This document shows, one piece after another, positions 1 through 12,382 of a stretch of DNA of 64,000 bases. The position numbers were made by a program, and so were the translations under genes. Under the pieces are notes generated by a model. That model made no database searches, was not told the DNA's origin, and saw only the letters and a list, made by a program, of their open reading frames with translations. Each line of letters opens with the position of its first letter. Position 1 is the first letter of the stretch. This DNA is from Psilocybe azurescens (lineage: Eukaryota > Basidiomycota > Agaricomycetes > Agaricales > Agrocybaceae), in contig JAJIRX010000557.1 in assembly GCA_023853785.1 (NCBI GenBank), forward strand, positions 186,001-250,000. Direction: 5' to 3'.

Positions 1-657
1 TGCATCTTTTGATAATAGTCCAGTTGTCCATCGACCTTGGTCGCGACAAATTCGACGGCGAGCATTGGTTCATCGACCATCTTGTTCATCCAGTAGTCGC
101 CCAATTCTCGTCGGATGACGGAAAGCTCCCCAGCATGAAGACCTCCTGCAAACGCAATATCTTCATCTGTGTTAAGAACGATGGTTTCTGGATTAAATTT
201 GTCGAGCGTGTTGCGCAGTTCTGGCCAAACCTGACCGGTGTTGTCTATCCATTTGAGTGGATTAGGTGCGCCAGCCAAGGACGACCGGTTAGAATGAAAT
301 AGGAGAACGGTGCGCCTGTGAGCATCGAAGTCGGTAGCATTCTTGATAGACCACCAAATGGTATCCTCAGCATGCTCTCTTTGACATATCTATTCTAACG
401 TGAGTATTTGATTGCTTGAAGAAATTTAGAGAAGGATGTTAACATACCAGCCACGCTTGCACGTTATATTTCTTTAGCAGCTTTGGTATTCTGGATATTC
501 TCTCCGCTGTCCATTGGTCTTGTATTGACGCACGCTCGCGCAGAGGTGGCAATGTTTGGTATTGTGCAGGCTCTGTAGGATGTTTCTTATGTGCTGACGA
601 GCCTAGTGTAGTGCAAGCTAAGACGGTAAAGACATAAAGAAGAGCTAAGTAAGGCAT
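1..657 (-). CDS. M24-family (Xaa-Pro peptidase-like) secreted protein, N-terminal part only
   Basis: The ATG lies at 657 and the gene runs off the left edge, so only about 200 N-terminal residues are present. Exon 1 is 657-448, an intron lies at 447-390 (GTATGT donor, AATAG acceptor), and exon 2 runs from 389 to the window edge. The protein starts with a hydrophobic signal peptide (MPYLALLYVFTVLACTTLG), followed by LPPLRERASIQDQW and WLICQREHAEDT. These resemble the creatinase-like N-terminal domain of fungal M24 metallopeptidase-fold proteins. The metal-binding pita-bread domain would lie outside the window, so peptidase activity cannot be judged. It is divergent from PEX14, with a 217 bp gap. 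The family call is from memory of similar fungal proteins. Confidence 0.75.
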
Positions 658-874
658 AGTCTTTTGAGATACTTATTCCCCAGCATCTTGAACTGTCCTA
701 TATATGTGTAAGTTCTTCTCACTGACATGGCCATGGTCGTGGATGATGGAATTAAGTGGGGTCACCGGCCGGTCCGTTTGTTACCCGAACCAGGCCAAAT
801 TTGGTAATTCCACTTTGGTTTACATGTGCACTAGCCTCGAACTTGAAATTGACTCTCAACTTCAGTTCAACTCG

Positions 875-2374
875 ATGGTCGATTCAAACCAAGGAAGCTC
901 CTCTTCTTCTTCTAAGTCGGAGTCAGACACACCTACCATTTCACAATTGACAACTCCGCAATCGCTACCTGATGCTCAACATGTAGAACGACAGACAGAG
1001 TCAAGTCAAACTCCTGCAGAGAATAGAGCGGACCTGATTGCCAGGGCTCGCTCATTTCTTGCTTCTCCTCAGGTCCAACATCAAGACCTAGTTGCGAAGC
1101 GCGCATTCCTTGTTGAGAAAGGTCTAAATGATCTCGAGATTGAGAAACTATTGTTTGACATAGTATGCGTCTGTTCGAGTGCATTGCCAGGCCTCTTTTT
1201 AACATCTTTATTATCTGCTCAGCCTCCATTAATGCCTACCATTCCACCAAAAACATACCCACAACCTCGTCCGTCAAATTTGCCAGTTCTGCTACTGGGC
1301 CTTGCTCGTCTCTTCTCGTGGTTGGCAGGCGGCTCTGCAGTCCTGCTTCTCATATATCATGCAAGTCTCTTTATTTTAGCTTGAATTTCTTATTAGCTCA
1401 ACGTCTATCGTTTTAGCGAATATTGCTGCCTAGAATTACGCGAACCTCGCTTGCCAGGCATTCATTGAAATCTCATCACCTTTTATTATTCAGGCAACTC
1501 ACGACGTCATTATCATCGTTCAAGGAATCTCAGTCAGAATCGTTCTCTGTCCTTCCACGTCCAGACCCCTCAAACGAACCAAAACCATTTTCAACTTGTA
1601 CCTCTGTGCAGGATATCCTCAAAATAATCGAGGAAACCACTAGAGGCCCTGACTTTTCACAAATACCACACATCACTGTCCTGCGTTGTGCAATCCGAAC
1701 TCTGTCAAAAGACAAAGATGGGAAGCCCGTCAATCCCACAACGGACGAGCTTTACCGATATCTTGAGGCGCAAATTCCTTGGCTGCTCACTGAGGAGGGG
1801 TTTGATTACGAGGTACGCATTATTCGTGATAATTTGTTGTGGGATCGTCCTGAGAGTGTAACAGGGCAAAATGTGGGAGACTCTGTCTACTTCATCTTTG
1901 TTTGGAAAAGTAGTTCCTGCGATCACTTCCATCTCTCAACGCGACGCAATGGAACCAACCTCAGGCTCGCAAACGCATTGGGAATACATTACACCTGCAC
2001 CTGTCGACGACCCTCTCCTTTTCAAATCATTGCTTAAGCTATCCTCTGAACTTCCTCGGGACTTCAAAATGCGGAAGAGCCCTTTCCAGCACATACTGCA
2101 ATCACTTTCGGATTTTACTGGATATATCAGCACTCAAGTCTATCTACCGTATAGACCACCAGCAAGCGTAGGAATACCTAATGCTGGGGGACAAAGCTCG
2201 ATTGAGGAAGATTTGAGAAAGGAAATCCGAGCATTGAAGGGATTAGTGTTGAACAGGTGAATAAAACCTACCTCACGACCTCGCGGTGCCATCTAACCAT
2301 TTTGTAGGCGGTCCTTCATGCCCGCTATTGCAAGGAATTCGATACCGTCCGCATCAACGCGTTCAAGTCCCTAA
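875..2374 (+). CDS. PEX14: Peroxin 14, peroxisomal import docking protein
   Basis: This is a docking component of the peroxisomal matrix import machinery that binds the receptor Pex5. Five exons (875-1162, 1223-1360, 1417-1812, 1865-2256, 2308-2374) join in frame to a 426-residue protein. The conserved Pex14 N-terminal domain is seen at about residues 45-95 (RADLIARARSFLASPQVQ, then FLVEKGLNDLEIEKLL). A Pro-rich linker and a hydrophobic segment (LPVLLLGLARLFSWLAGG) follow, as expected for the membrane anchor. The C-terminal part is less conserved and ends with RSFMPAIARNS. The intron at 1361-1416 has a GC donor (GCAAGT) with a normal AG acceptor. An in-frame upstream ATG exists at 704, but the ATG at 875 opens the Ser-rich leader typical of the family. 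The reading frame is intact. Confidence 0.88.
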
Positions 2375-2556
2375 TTAGTGCCTTGCAATGTAGCTTATGC
2401 CAATATCGTGAATAGACCATGTTTGCTGTGTATCAATTTTTTGTACAACATGTGCTTCACGGTGCTTCACCCTGACTCAACTCTTTCAGTCAAGATTTGG
2501 GATGATTTGTATTTAAATGCCGGCAATTATAAATAGCCTTCTCACCACCGTCATGG

Positions 2557-3918
2557 ATGTTTCGATCTTTTGCTATAAAGTCTCTGTCCGCGCCCTCTTC
2601 TAGATCTATAACACTCTTTTCATATCTTTCTTGTAACATGTCTGGGGTTGTTGAAAGGGCTCCCTTAGGCTCACTCAACGTTACTTTTCTTGGGACCGCT
2701 TCTGCTCAGCCGTCGTCTACAAGGAACCATTCTGCTCTTAGTCTGCGACTGGGGGGCGATGTCTGGCTATTTGACTGTGGAGAGGCCACACAGCATCAGT
2801 TGCAAAAGAGTACCGTTAAGATGGGCAAAATTGAGAAGATCTTTATAACCCACACGCACGGTCTGTGGTATTCCTCCAATTGCTACTACTTACCTTTTCA
2901 CTCACTGTGTATGCCGTTTCAGGAGATCATATATTTGGACTTATTCCTCTAATGGCTAGCCTGTTGAACGGGTCTGGCGGGACTACAGACGGAAGCGAAG
3001 ATCTCCGATTGCATGTGGATACAAAGACCGCGGTCGGTTCACCGCCTTGATCGAAAGTACGCACACTAAACTATATCATGGTAGACACTCGAGATATATG
3101 GCCCGCTGGGTACTCGGGCTTATGTTCGTAATGGTCTAGCATATACACACTCCAACCTCGGTGCCTCCTATGTCGTGCACGAATTGCGATTTGATTCCGA
3201 TCCACAAGAAGGCGACTTCACGGCGATATCTCATCTACCTGCAGAATGTACCTTTGGGCGCAATATACAGCAGGTAAACGGGTGCTGGACAGACATATAC
3301 AAAGATTCTATAGTGTCCGTTTCTGCTGCTCCGATCCTTCACTCTGTGCCGTGTGTTGGATTTGTTATCACAGAAGCTCCCGTCCCAGGAAAAATTGACC
3401 CTTCGAAGTACGTCCCAGCTCTCAAACGCACTAAGACACCCATGTCAGCCATGCGTCAGCTGCAACAAGGGGAAGATGTAGTTCTTGCAGATGGAACTAT
3501 CCTACATGGGCCGCCTCGCAGAGATGGACGAAAAGTTGTTATTCTGGGGGACACTTATGATCCTTCTCCAATAGCTGGTCTGGCTGAAGATGCAGATTTA
3601 CTGATTCATGAAGCCACCAACGCGCATCTTCCTGGCATCGACGCCAATACGAAGGACACGGACACATACAAAGTAGTAGAGGCTAGGACCAAATCTAGAG
3701 GACATTCAACTCCTCAGATGGCCGGAGCTTTTGCAAAGCGTATTCGAACAGGGAGATTAATTCTGAACCATTTTTCAGCACGTTATCCAGGAGATGATTC
3801 GGAGAATTCAAAGGCAATTATGAATGCCATTGGAGGGTTGGCAGCCGCGCAATACGGTCAGGACGTCGTTTGTGCAACTGATTTAATGAGCGTAGAAATA
3901 AGTTTTAGAGATAAATAG
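2557..3918 (+). CDS. tRNase Z (ribonuclease Z, short form)
   Basis: This endonuclease removes the 3' trailer of pre-tRNAs. Exons 2557-2860, 2923-3032 and 3085-3918 join in frame. The metallo-beta-lactamase signature HxHxDH (THTHGDH) is split by the first intron. Further family features are VTFLGTASAQPS, WLFDCGEATQHQL, EIYGPLGTRAYVRNGL, VVILGDT, and the final HFSARY and SVEISF. The length is about 388 residues from the ATG at 2638, matching ELAC1-type short enzymes, or 415 from the ATG at 2557. The 27 extra residues (MFRSFAIKSLSAPSSRS...) are basic and Ser-rich and could be a mitochondrial presequence. The second donor is uncertain: GTCGGT at 3033 gives a 52-nt intron and is preferred, but GTGGAT at 3015 also keeps frame. 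The gene is 29 bp from THOC7 and convergent with it. Confidence 0.92.
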
Positions 3919-3947
3919 GAATATATGTATCATAGAGACAGCGCCTA

Positions 3948-5042
3948 TTAATCGTCCGGAGGTTCAGAAAGTTCGCTGCTGGCGTCCGTGGCCTCACCTT
4001 CTTCCAATTCATCTCTTGACTTCTTCCTGTTCTTTTCCTTCGGGTCCTCCTCCACTTCGCCCATTTCAATATCATCTTCCTCTTCAATCATGCCTTCACT
4101 AGGCGCCGTCTCTGTTGCAGACTCGGGAACCAATTTGTCCTCGTCTGCTTCGTCCGCAATTATGGAAGCCACGCTACTCTCAACTGCGGGCGTTTCTGCA
4201 GCCCTCAAGAGCAGGAGTCGCGCGAGCAGACTGAGGTACAGAAGCTGTTTCTGTTTCTTTCCCCATGAAACGTAACGACCCAAGTTCTGCGATGATGCCA
4301 TCTAGTGCAGATTTCTGACCCTGAATAGTACGGTTTTGCGTGTCGTGCTCTGAGCGGATGGCCGCCATGTCGTTTTCCAAAGCTTGAATAGTCCTATATC
4401 ACAATGTTAATTACCCATGGCGCGATTTCGTGGTCAAAAGGTATTCACCTCTCTAACTCTTCCCTGCTAGGCAACGTATTGATCCTTTCAGCGACGACAT
4501 CATACTCGATTTTTCTTCTACGCAGCATTTGTGCATGTTCTAAAGCCAGCTTCAGCTCCTCAATCTGCGTTTTCAAAGTTTCGTGTTCATTGTCTGTTGA
4601 ATAATGAGACAATGACAGTATTCAAAGAAAAGAAAAAACCTACCAAGTCGTTCACGCTCGCGGTGATACTCTTCGACTTGACGAGCCTCTGCTTCGCAAA
4701 TCATAACGCTCTTCTTCATTAGCAGCTGAAAAGACGCTAGCTCCACCAGGAAAGCTTCTCGCGCATCTTCGATAGAACTTGAAGGGGACTGTGCGTTGTT
4801 GAGAAGGGGGACAATGGGGGTATGCGAGAGAGAAGTGTAGTTATGAAACTTTTTGATCATGCGCCGCAATGGTCGCTCGTCAACGGTGATTCGGGCAAGG
4901 ATAATCTGGTCTATGAAGATGTGATTAATGCACTGCTCGCCAGGACGGTTCTCAGACAGAATTGTATCCCACCTTCTTCCTCTGTTGTTGGAGGCGGTAT
5001 AACGATGGGTTGGGACGATGGGTTAGGGGTCGCGGCAGCCAT
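3948..5042 (-). CDS. THOC7: THO complex subunit 7
   Basis: This is a coiled-coil subunit of the THO/TREX complex, which couples transcription to mRNA export. Exon 1 starts at 5042. The first intron, 4972-4911, joins to give EEEDQIILARITVDERPLRR, closely matching the family N-terminus. Next comes FLVELASFQLLMKKSVMICE, then KIEYDVVAERINTLPSREEL and LENDMAAIRSEHDTQNRTIQ, all helical and typical of THOC7. The protein is about 290 residues and ends in an acidic tail (EEEDDIEMGEVEED). Between GSLRFMGKETETASV and the acidic tail the reading frame changes near 4202-4204, where one G too many in a GGG run would explain it. A 49-nt GTCGTT...CTCAG intron would also restore frame but discards residues that look coding. 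The gene is convergent with tRNase Z and tandem with VPS52. Confidence 0.82.
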
Positions 5043-5314
5043 GGCTTAGGTAGTAGCCCTGGAAGTTGGGAGCTTCAACGCAGCTCAGGAAGTGGGACAC
5101 GATCTGCGAATGTGGACGTCGCGGCACAAGTTAGGCACAAGTTAGTGTGGAGGCGGAGTTATACAAAAGACATTCCTCTTGCCTCATTTGGAAATTTATA
5201 ATACCCTCAGGTTGTCCATTCAATGGAGTTCAGTCTAGTGCATTTACAACTACAGTTCAGCGACCGGATGATATATTATTATTAGATAATCCTAGTCATT
5301 GTAGACTTTCAGTA

Positions 5315-7792
5315 TCAGCGTCCTTGTCTAGTCTGTCCAGCTGATATGATCTTTCTCTTCGTTTCTTCCTCCAAATAGGCCCAGTGGGCAATCTCTTGTT
5401 GAAGTTTAAGGTGAGCCGTGTGGTGTGTGCCCTTCTGCGGCATACATAGGTCAGTCTAAACAACAGAGGCAATATAAAGAAAGTATACGAACACTTAGCC
5501 CTTGAAGCAAAATCCCATAGAATTTGGATTGCTCCTTGGCGCGAGAGAGCGTATCACTCATTTGAGTCGTGTGCCGAATAATGAGTTTAGCGACTTCTTG
5601 TCGCAAGCGGAGGAGGCTAAAATAGACGCTCGTTAACCAATGTCATTTACACAAGTCATTGGATGCGATTTACTTTGAAAATATCATGTTCTCTGATTCA
5701 TTGTCCGTTAAGAAGACAAACGAGTTGAAGAAAACGACGTATTGTCCACAGATCTATGTATGTCACTACTAGAAGCGGCGGAAAGTAACACTGCACTCAC
5801 ATTCTCAACCTTCACATCAGTCGTCGTGGTCGAGGTTCGACTGAAATACCCTGATCCCGTCCCGTCAGCTAGTTTCTTCAAACTGTCAATGTGCTCCGTC
5901 ATTCCTTTTTGAAATACCGGCCACATTTGAAGGGTTAAACCAAATACGTATACCTCCGCGGGGGGACAATGTCGTTTCTGTATCTCAGCAACAATATCCT
6001 CGGCAAGCCGAATCATAGTAAGAAGTGGAATGGCAGGTGGTACGGGATCGAGTGTCGACCGAACGAAAGCCTACAATAAGGGGTTAAGTCCAAACGATGA
6101 TTTGCAAGGCCGATGATCGTACATTGCAATATTCCATGACTGGGTCCATGACTTGCTTCCAGATAGCGTCAATTGTGGCCTGCTCTTCTTTTGATTTAGT
6201 AACAAAAGAGACAAAGCCCCCAAGGCCTGGTGTAGTACTAGACATAGGACGCGGGGTACCGAACTCTGAATCGGATGGTGATTGCAGCTCAGTAAACGTT
6301 CCACCGTCAGGTGATAATGTTGAAATGGCTGTAGCAGGGGGTGGAGGCTCCAAAGGAGGTAGTGTCTTTTGACTAGCAAAGAAAGTGGACACGAAAGTAT
6401 ATTCGGCAGTGGCATTGTCCATGAACACCAAAAGCAGCGATCGTAGAAGGGCTTCTACACTTTCTTTCTAAGAAGGGGCTATTAAAACGAGCACAAAAAA
6501 ATCCAGGAATTTTCATACATATGATTTATCGTCTGCCATGTAGGCGAGAGTGACCCCAGGACCGTCAATTTTAGCATGCTGGAGTCGAGTCAAGTCAATA
6601 TTCGGTTCTGAATGGATGTTCACCAGCGACTCAAACTTCTCCACGGTACGAGTCTGTTGAAACATTGCAGAATATGATTGGAATCGAGAAGACCTTAGCT
6701 TACCTTGACTACACCAAGTGTTCGAGCGTACCGTCGGAAACCAGTCTCGTAGTATAGACGAGCAGCACCAACATAAGCTCGTTGCAACTCAGTTGCAACA
6801 GCCGGTGCTTGACGTTGCAGAAATCCAAATAACGAATTGTATTTCAGCAGCACAGATGTTTGTATGACCTGCATATTTGTCGTGACACTGCTTCGGATTG
6901 GGAGAAAGAGGGCTTGAAAGAATGCCCGCAATTTTGTGGCAGCCTGATATCGCACAGATTAAGTAGCATCACGACGTTTGAGCAGGTTGTGCCTTACCAC
7001 AATCCTCAGTCCTTCGACAACCTCGCCTAGGTCGCGGGCGGCCTTAACCCTGGACCGCGCCTTGGTAGTGGTTATTCTTCTCTCAAGGTCAAATATTGCA
7101 TCTATCCATGGTTCTCCAACATTTGTGTCCAAGATAATAGAAGCTAGTGATGGCGGAACGGTGATTTCTGACAGAAGACTTGATAGTGGTCTCTCGATCC
7201 TCTGTTAACGTGGTCAGTTAATAATTAATAGTGACACTCCGTGAGGCGAACCTTTCGTGTTTTCAGCCTGCTATCTATATCTTTGCTCCTATCCTGCAGT
7301 TCAGATATCTGACCAGCCACCGCCGCGAGGTCTTTTTGAAAAGTGGACAGGAACGATTCCAAATTATCTAATAACGAAATACTTGTCTGCCTGCCAGTTA
7401 ACTTCACTGTGGACTGAGCAATATATTCCAACACATTACATACCTGGACTTGATCATGAAGTTCTATATAATCCGTGGCTCGCTCGCGATCTACATGTAG
7501 CAGTTATACTGAGAGCTCTCGGAGGGCTGAAGAGAACGTACAAAGGGTGCCAACTTGAGTCTGCTCTGCTAATGGTCATTGAAGAAGGGTCTATGCATTA
7601 GATTCGAGCTCACCAGCTCCAAATTCGGAAGCCATCGCTGTCTTTTGAGATTGTCTCCCCGTCAGTTGGCACTTGCAACGTCTGCTCTAGAGTTTAAATC
7701 AACGACAAAAGAAGGTAGAGTGCACCTATACGGTCACGTATGCACTCTCCTTTGAGTACTTCTTACCTAATTTGGTTATTCAGATCAAACAT
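5315..7792 (-). CDS. VPS52: VPS52, subunit of the GARP vesicle-tethering complex
   Basis: Vps52 is a subunit of GARP, which tethers endosome-derived vesicles at the late Golgi. About ten exons join to roughly 650 residues without a frame break. The Vps52/Sac2 core begins with LESFLSTFQKDLAAVAGQIS and ELQDRSKDIDSRLKTRK. It continues with VGEPWIDAIFDLERR, SSVTTNMQVIQTSVLLKYNS and RAYVGAARLYYETGFRRYAR, and ends with LQQEIAHWAYLEEETKRKI. The final exon, after a 58-nt intron with donor GTTCGT, reaches the TGA at 5317-5315. The first exons are the least certain part: MFDLNNQIR from the ATG at 7792, then a short exon containing MASEFG, then AEQTQVGTLYRERATDYIEL. A start at the inner MASEFG methionine is possible. 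Gly- and Pro-rich residues lie between the core and the C-terminal part. Confidence 0.87.
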
Positions 7793-7844
7793 GGTCCGGC
7801 TACTTTTACAATCTACTCTGAAAATCGCTTTCCGTACAGTTTCA

Positions 7845-9874
7845 TCATGCATAATTCGTATATACACTCGCACTGTATCCCTGATGTTCTACTACTGAGC
7901 CCATAGTATGCATATGAGGATCATACATGTTCATCGCCTGCTGTGTCGGGTGAACACCTTCATCCCCACTCTCCTCACCAAGCTCGTGGAAATCACTCCA
8001 GTCAAATCCCACAGGGTCGACAATCAACTTCGTGAGGGTGTTCGGCAAATCCGGGTGCGTGGCTAGGGAGGCTTTGTACCAACGCCTGCTGATCATCCAT
8101 GTTGAAACACCTTGAGGTGGGAGAATAAACCCTTCTTTGTTCGGACCAACTCGCCGCTCCTTCCTGGCTTGCCCTCGCTTAGGCTTCGCACTAGACTCAA
8201 TTCTGTCTTCGTCGTCGAGAATGCAGTAGAAACGCAGAAGCCGAGTGCTTCGCCAGGCGTACCCGTGCGTCTTCAAATAGGAATTAGGCTGGGGAAAAAG
8301 GGGATCCTGTTCGTAATCTGATTCTTCCGAGGACATGCAGTCGGGATGCAAGGCACCGTCGAAGATCACATGCTCAAACATTTCTATCTTGTTTCGAGCC
8401 TCTGAGCGATTGTCGAGTTTCTACGCCCACGCAGTCACCGAACATCAGTAAGTACCCCAGGGACACTATATCCAGTTAAAACATACAATTTTCCTGCGGG
8501 AAAGATGCCTCGCCTTGCGCGCTTTGGATTCCTCGCGTAGTTTAAGATGAGAAGCGGAAAGCGCATCTCTCTGGGATTTAAACTTTTGTCTGAATGTGAT
8601 AAAACATTGATCAAAAGCCGCATCCAAATTCTTCTTAGTAAACTCCTTTTGAGGTACGTCCTTGTAGAGATGTCGGTTATCCTTGATATCATCCAGAATT
8701 TTTCGTTTCATACGCGCGTTATGTACGGACTGTTTCGTGGTTTTGTCCCAGACAAAGCGAACAGGCTCTGACGGGTCTAGTGTTGTTCCTTCTATATGGC
8801 TGTCTGGGAGATCTTTATCTGTTTCACGATCCATCATTCGAATAATATGAAGACGAATTGCATGCTAGAACCAATTGAGACAAAAGATCAAACTGAAAAC
8901 ATGGACCTTACATGTATAGTATAACACGTGGTATCATGGTGACTTTTGCGTTTACGCGGACGAGAAAGAGGGCTAGAGGAGCTTGAGCTGCAACTGCTGC
9001 CATCATCAGAATCATAAGATTTTCTCTTCTTCTTGCGTATTGCGGAACGTGCAGTTGAACGGGGCGGAGGTCTAAGCGTTTCTGCATCAGTCAGATGAGG
9101 TGATAGATTTGGAGTAATTGCTTGAGTGGTAGGTTCAGTAGCTGGGACGAGGCCACTTTGAGTTGTTACATGAGAAGGCGAAGATTGGCTGAACGTCTGA
9201 GTTGGATTAACAGGGTCTGAGTTGGGAGATAGGGCACTTGTATTTGTATCGCTTAGAGGAGTGCTGGACGAGCCTTGGACAAAGGCGGGCCCTGTATATT
9301 GCGACAGCTGAGAGCCAGGTGAGATCGGCGATGTCGATCCAGTGTTCGAATTCGTTTGTTGGGTCATAGCAGGAGACATTGTATCCTGAGGTGTAAGAAG
9401 ACCAATTGCTGGTGGTTGGTTGGAGCGATCGTAGTCGGAACGAAGTATTCTCAGCTCTTCGTATATCTCACCCATTTTCTGCTCCATCTCCGCATTTTTT
9501 GAGCTCCCTTCTCTTCTTGTTCCTTCTCCCAGACTAATCTCCTCTTCACTTCATGTTCTTGAGCGTTCTGGATAGACGCAATTCTACGGAACAGTTCTGC
9601 AACCACCTGTGCGCCCTGTCGCGATCTGCCAATATACACGTTCGTATGATACTTATCAGAGAGGTCTTGGATCTTACCGAGCCGATGGGGGAGCTGGTTG
9701 AGGTATGGCCATTTGAAGCTCACTAACATGGGGTGCATGAGGTGCCTGAGGTGGTTGGACTACCGGTTGGTAAGAAACCGTTTGTAAAGGATGTGAATAA
9801 TCATTGCTGGCAGCCCTCTGTCGTGTCTGTGAGGCATATGGATTAAGCGCATCGGAAAGCTCGCTGGTGGGCAT
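7845..9874 (-). CDS. Conserved basidiomycete protein of unknown function
   Basis: I do not recognise a named family, though similar proteins occur in Agaricomycetes as far as I recall. The protein is about 620 residues from the ATG at 9874. It contains a Gln/Pro-rich N-terminus, then a helical stretch (RIASIQNAQEHEVKRRLVWE continuing to KMGEIYEELRILRSDYD), a Ser/Thr/Pro-rich linker and a basic cluster (AIRKKKRKSYDSDD) that looks like a nuclear localisation signal. The conserved C-terminal region has HPDCMSSEESDYEQD, THGYAWRSTRLLRFYCILDD and KEGFILPPQGVSTWMISRRW. Introns interrupt it at about 9670-9619, 8914-8868 and 8488-8420. The frame breaks at the A6 run (minus strand) 9500-9495, where one more A restores the coiled region. 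It shares a 191 bp promoter with RPN11. A nuclear or chromatin role is only an inference from composition. Confidence 0.7.
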
Positions 9875-10065
9875 CGATATCGTTATCCATTGAACGAGAG
9901 AGAAGCGGTTCGGGTTGGGTTATTATTGTTTCCAAAATAGCATGACCATAAAGCTCCTGCCAAGCATCGCCAAACATAGCATCAACGCGTACGCGTCACC
10001 TATACGCGTACCTATTTAACTTCTCCGTTTCTACCACCACAGACCTTACTACATTTACCAACTCA
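9875..10065. promoter_or_regulatory. Bidirectional promoter with three ACGCGT motifs
   Basis: This 191 bp gap separates the unknown minus-strand gene from RPN11. It holds three copies of ACGCGT, at 9985-9990, 9991-9996 and 10004-10009, the first two adjoining. ACGCGT is the core of the MluI cell-cycle box bound by MBF (Mbp1/Swi6) in ascomycete yeasts. Whether this fungus uses it in the same way is inferred. Confidence 0.5.
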
Positions 10066-11296
<1,231 letters not shown>

Positions 11297-11788
11297 ATTT
11301 CTTTAGATTGTACATTACAATTTCTTTCAATTGATAAGTGTCATGCTCTCAGGGTTGTTGAGAATTTAAACAGAGGCGGAGATACCGACTACTCCGGTGG
11401 AGGGGTATATCAAACCTTGGATCACAAGGGCAGGTAACGTGCTTGGTACGAAGCTCTGAAAAAGAGAGGAGGCGCATTACTCTCGATTTGATGTGCAGCT
11501 TGGATTTATGCTCCATCAATGGAGCGCTAGGAGTTGTAAGCATATAATCAGTTCTCCACAAGTTGTCGGAAGAGTCTGAACGTTTCAGTAAAGAATAGAC
11601 CCTAGACACCTAGGCTAAGTAAACAGAATTGCTGATTAATTCATTCGTCACCGACTTCCAGTTGCGTTTATACGAAGTTCGCACTGAATGTAGGAGTGAA
11701 GTTAGACCGCCATTAAAAGAATTCCGGAAAAGAGAAAGAGGGTTGTTATAAGTGGGGATACAAATAAGATTAGGATTGGTTAAGAGTA
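11297..11788. other. Intergenic gap between convergent RPN11 and bS18m
   Basis: These 492 bp lie between the 3' ends of RPN11 and MRPS18. Short reading frames exist on the minus strand (11349-11609), but their composition and lack of any recognisable motif argue against coding. I see nothing else here beyond expected 3' UTRs. Confidence 0.5.
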
Positions 11789-12382
11789 TTATTTGCTGAG
11801 AGTTGGGATGATGCCCATCATTTTTGAGCGCCGAATAGTCCTTCCCAAAAGACGTTGGGTCTTGACGGAAAGCTGAGTCTGAGAGCGGCTCTTTATTTTT
11901 CCCATCTCTGTCACGAACTCGTACAGAATAGCGCGGTTGGTGGTAAAGTCACGAGGATCGAGATTGAGTTGGTGAAATATGTCCTTTTGGCGCGCGACGG
12001 CAGGGGATGGAGCTACGTTCAGACGGCTGCGAGGTGGACGCGTAGACGTGCAAGCCTTGTAGGACAAGGAACCCGGGTGGAGAAACTAGAACAAAAATAA
12101 GGAAAAGGATGTCATTCAGAGAGACGCCAATGTTACCTGGTCAGAATGGAACATGTGGAAACCTAGAGGGATCTTTAGTTGGCAGGTATCAAAGAAAGCA
12201 AAGAAAACGGACGAACTGGAATTGTCACGCTGCTGCTGCTGTTGCTTCTTCAGGTCTTGCTTTTTGCTTTGATCACTAAGCAGGATATGCACAGTCTTCA
12301 AGCCATCATCCTGTTTGTTTTGTCTGCGAGCAGAAGTGGCGAATGAACGACGGAATGTCTGGCGCACACAGGCGGTGAACAT
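11789..12382 (-). CDS. Mitochondrial small ribosomal subunit protein bS18m
   Basis: This is a structural protein of the mitochondrial small ribosomal subunit. Exon 1 (12382-12137) encodes an N-terminal presequence rich in Arg and Ser (MFTACVRQTFRRSFATSARR), followed by a poly-Gln run from CAG repeats. An intron at 12136-12086 precedes exon 2 (12085-11789). The total is 180 residues in frame. The C-terminal half carries the S18 fold signature: TTNRAILYEFVTEMGKIKSR, then LSVKTQRLLGRTIRRSKMMG. The region just before the intron (FFAFFDTCQLKIPLGF) is unlike the family, and an unrecognised intron there is possible, although a simple removal of 46 nt would break frame. Confidence 0.85.

Noticed and set aside
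704..874. In-frame upstream extension of PEX14 from an ATG at 704
   Set aside because: The 57 extra residues do not resemble Pex14 leaders, and they would fill most of the divergent promoter shared with the peptidase gene.
12225..12250. CTG/CAG microsatellite as a regulatory repeat
   Set aside because: It encodes the poly-Gln run in the bS18m presequence region and is short.
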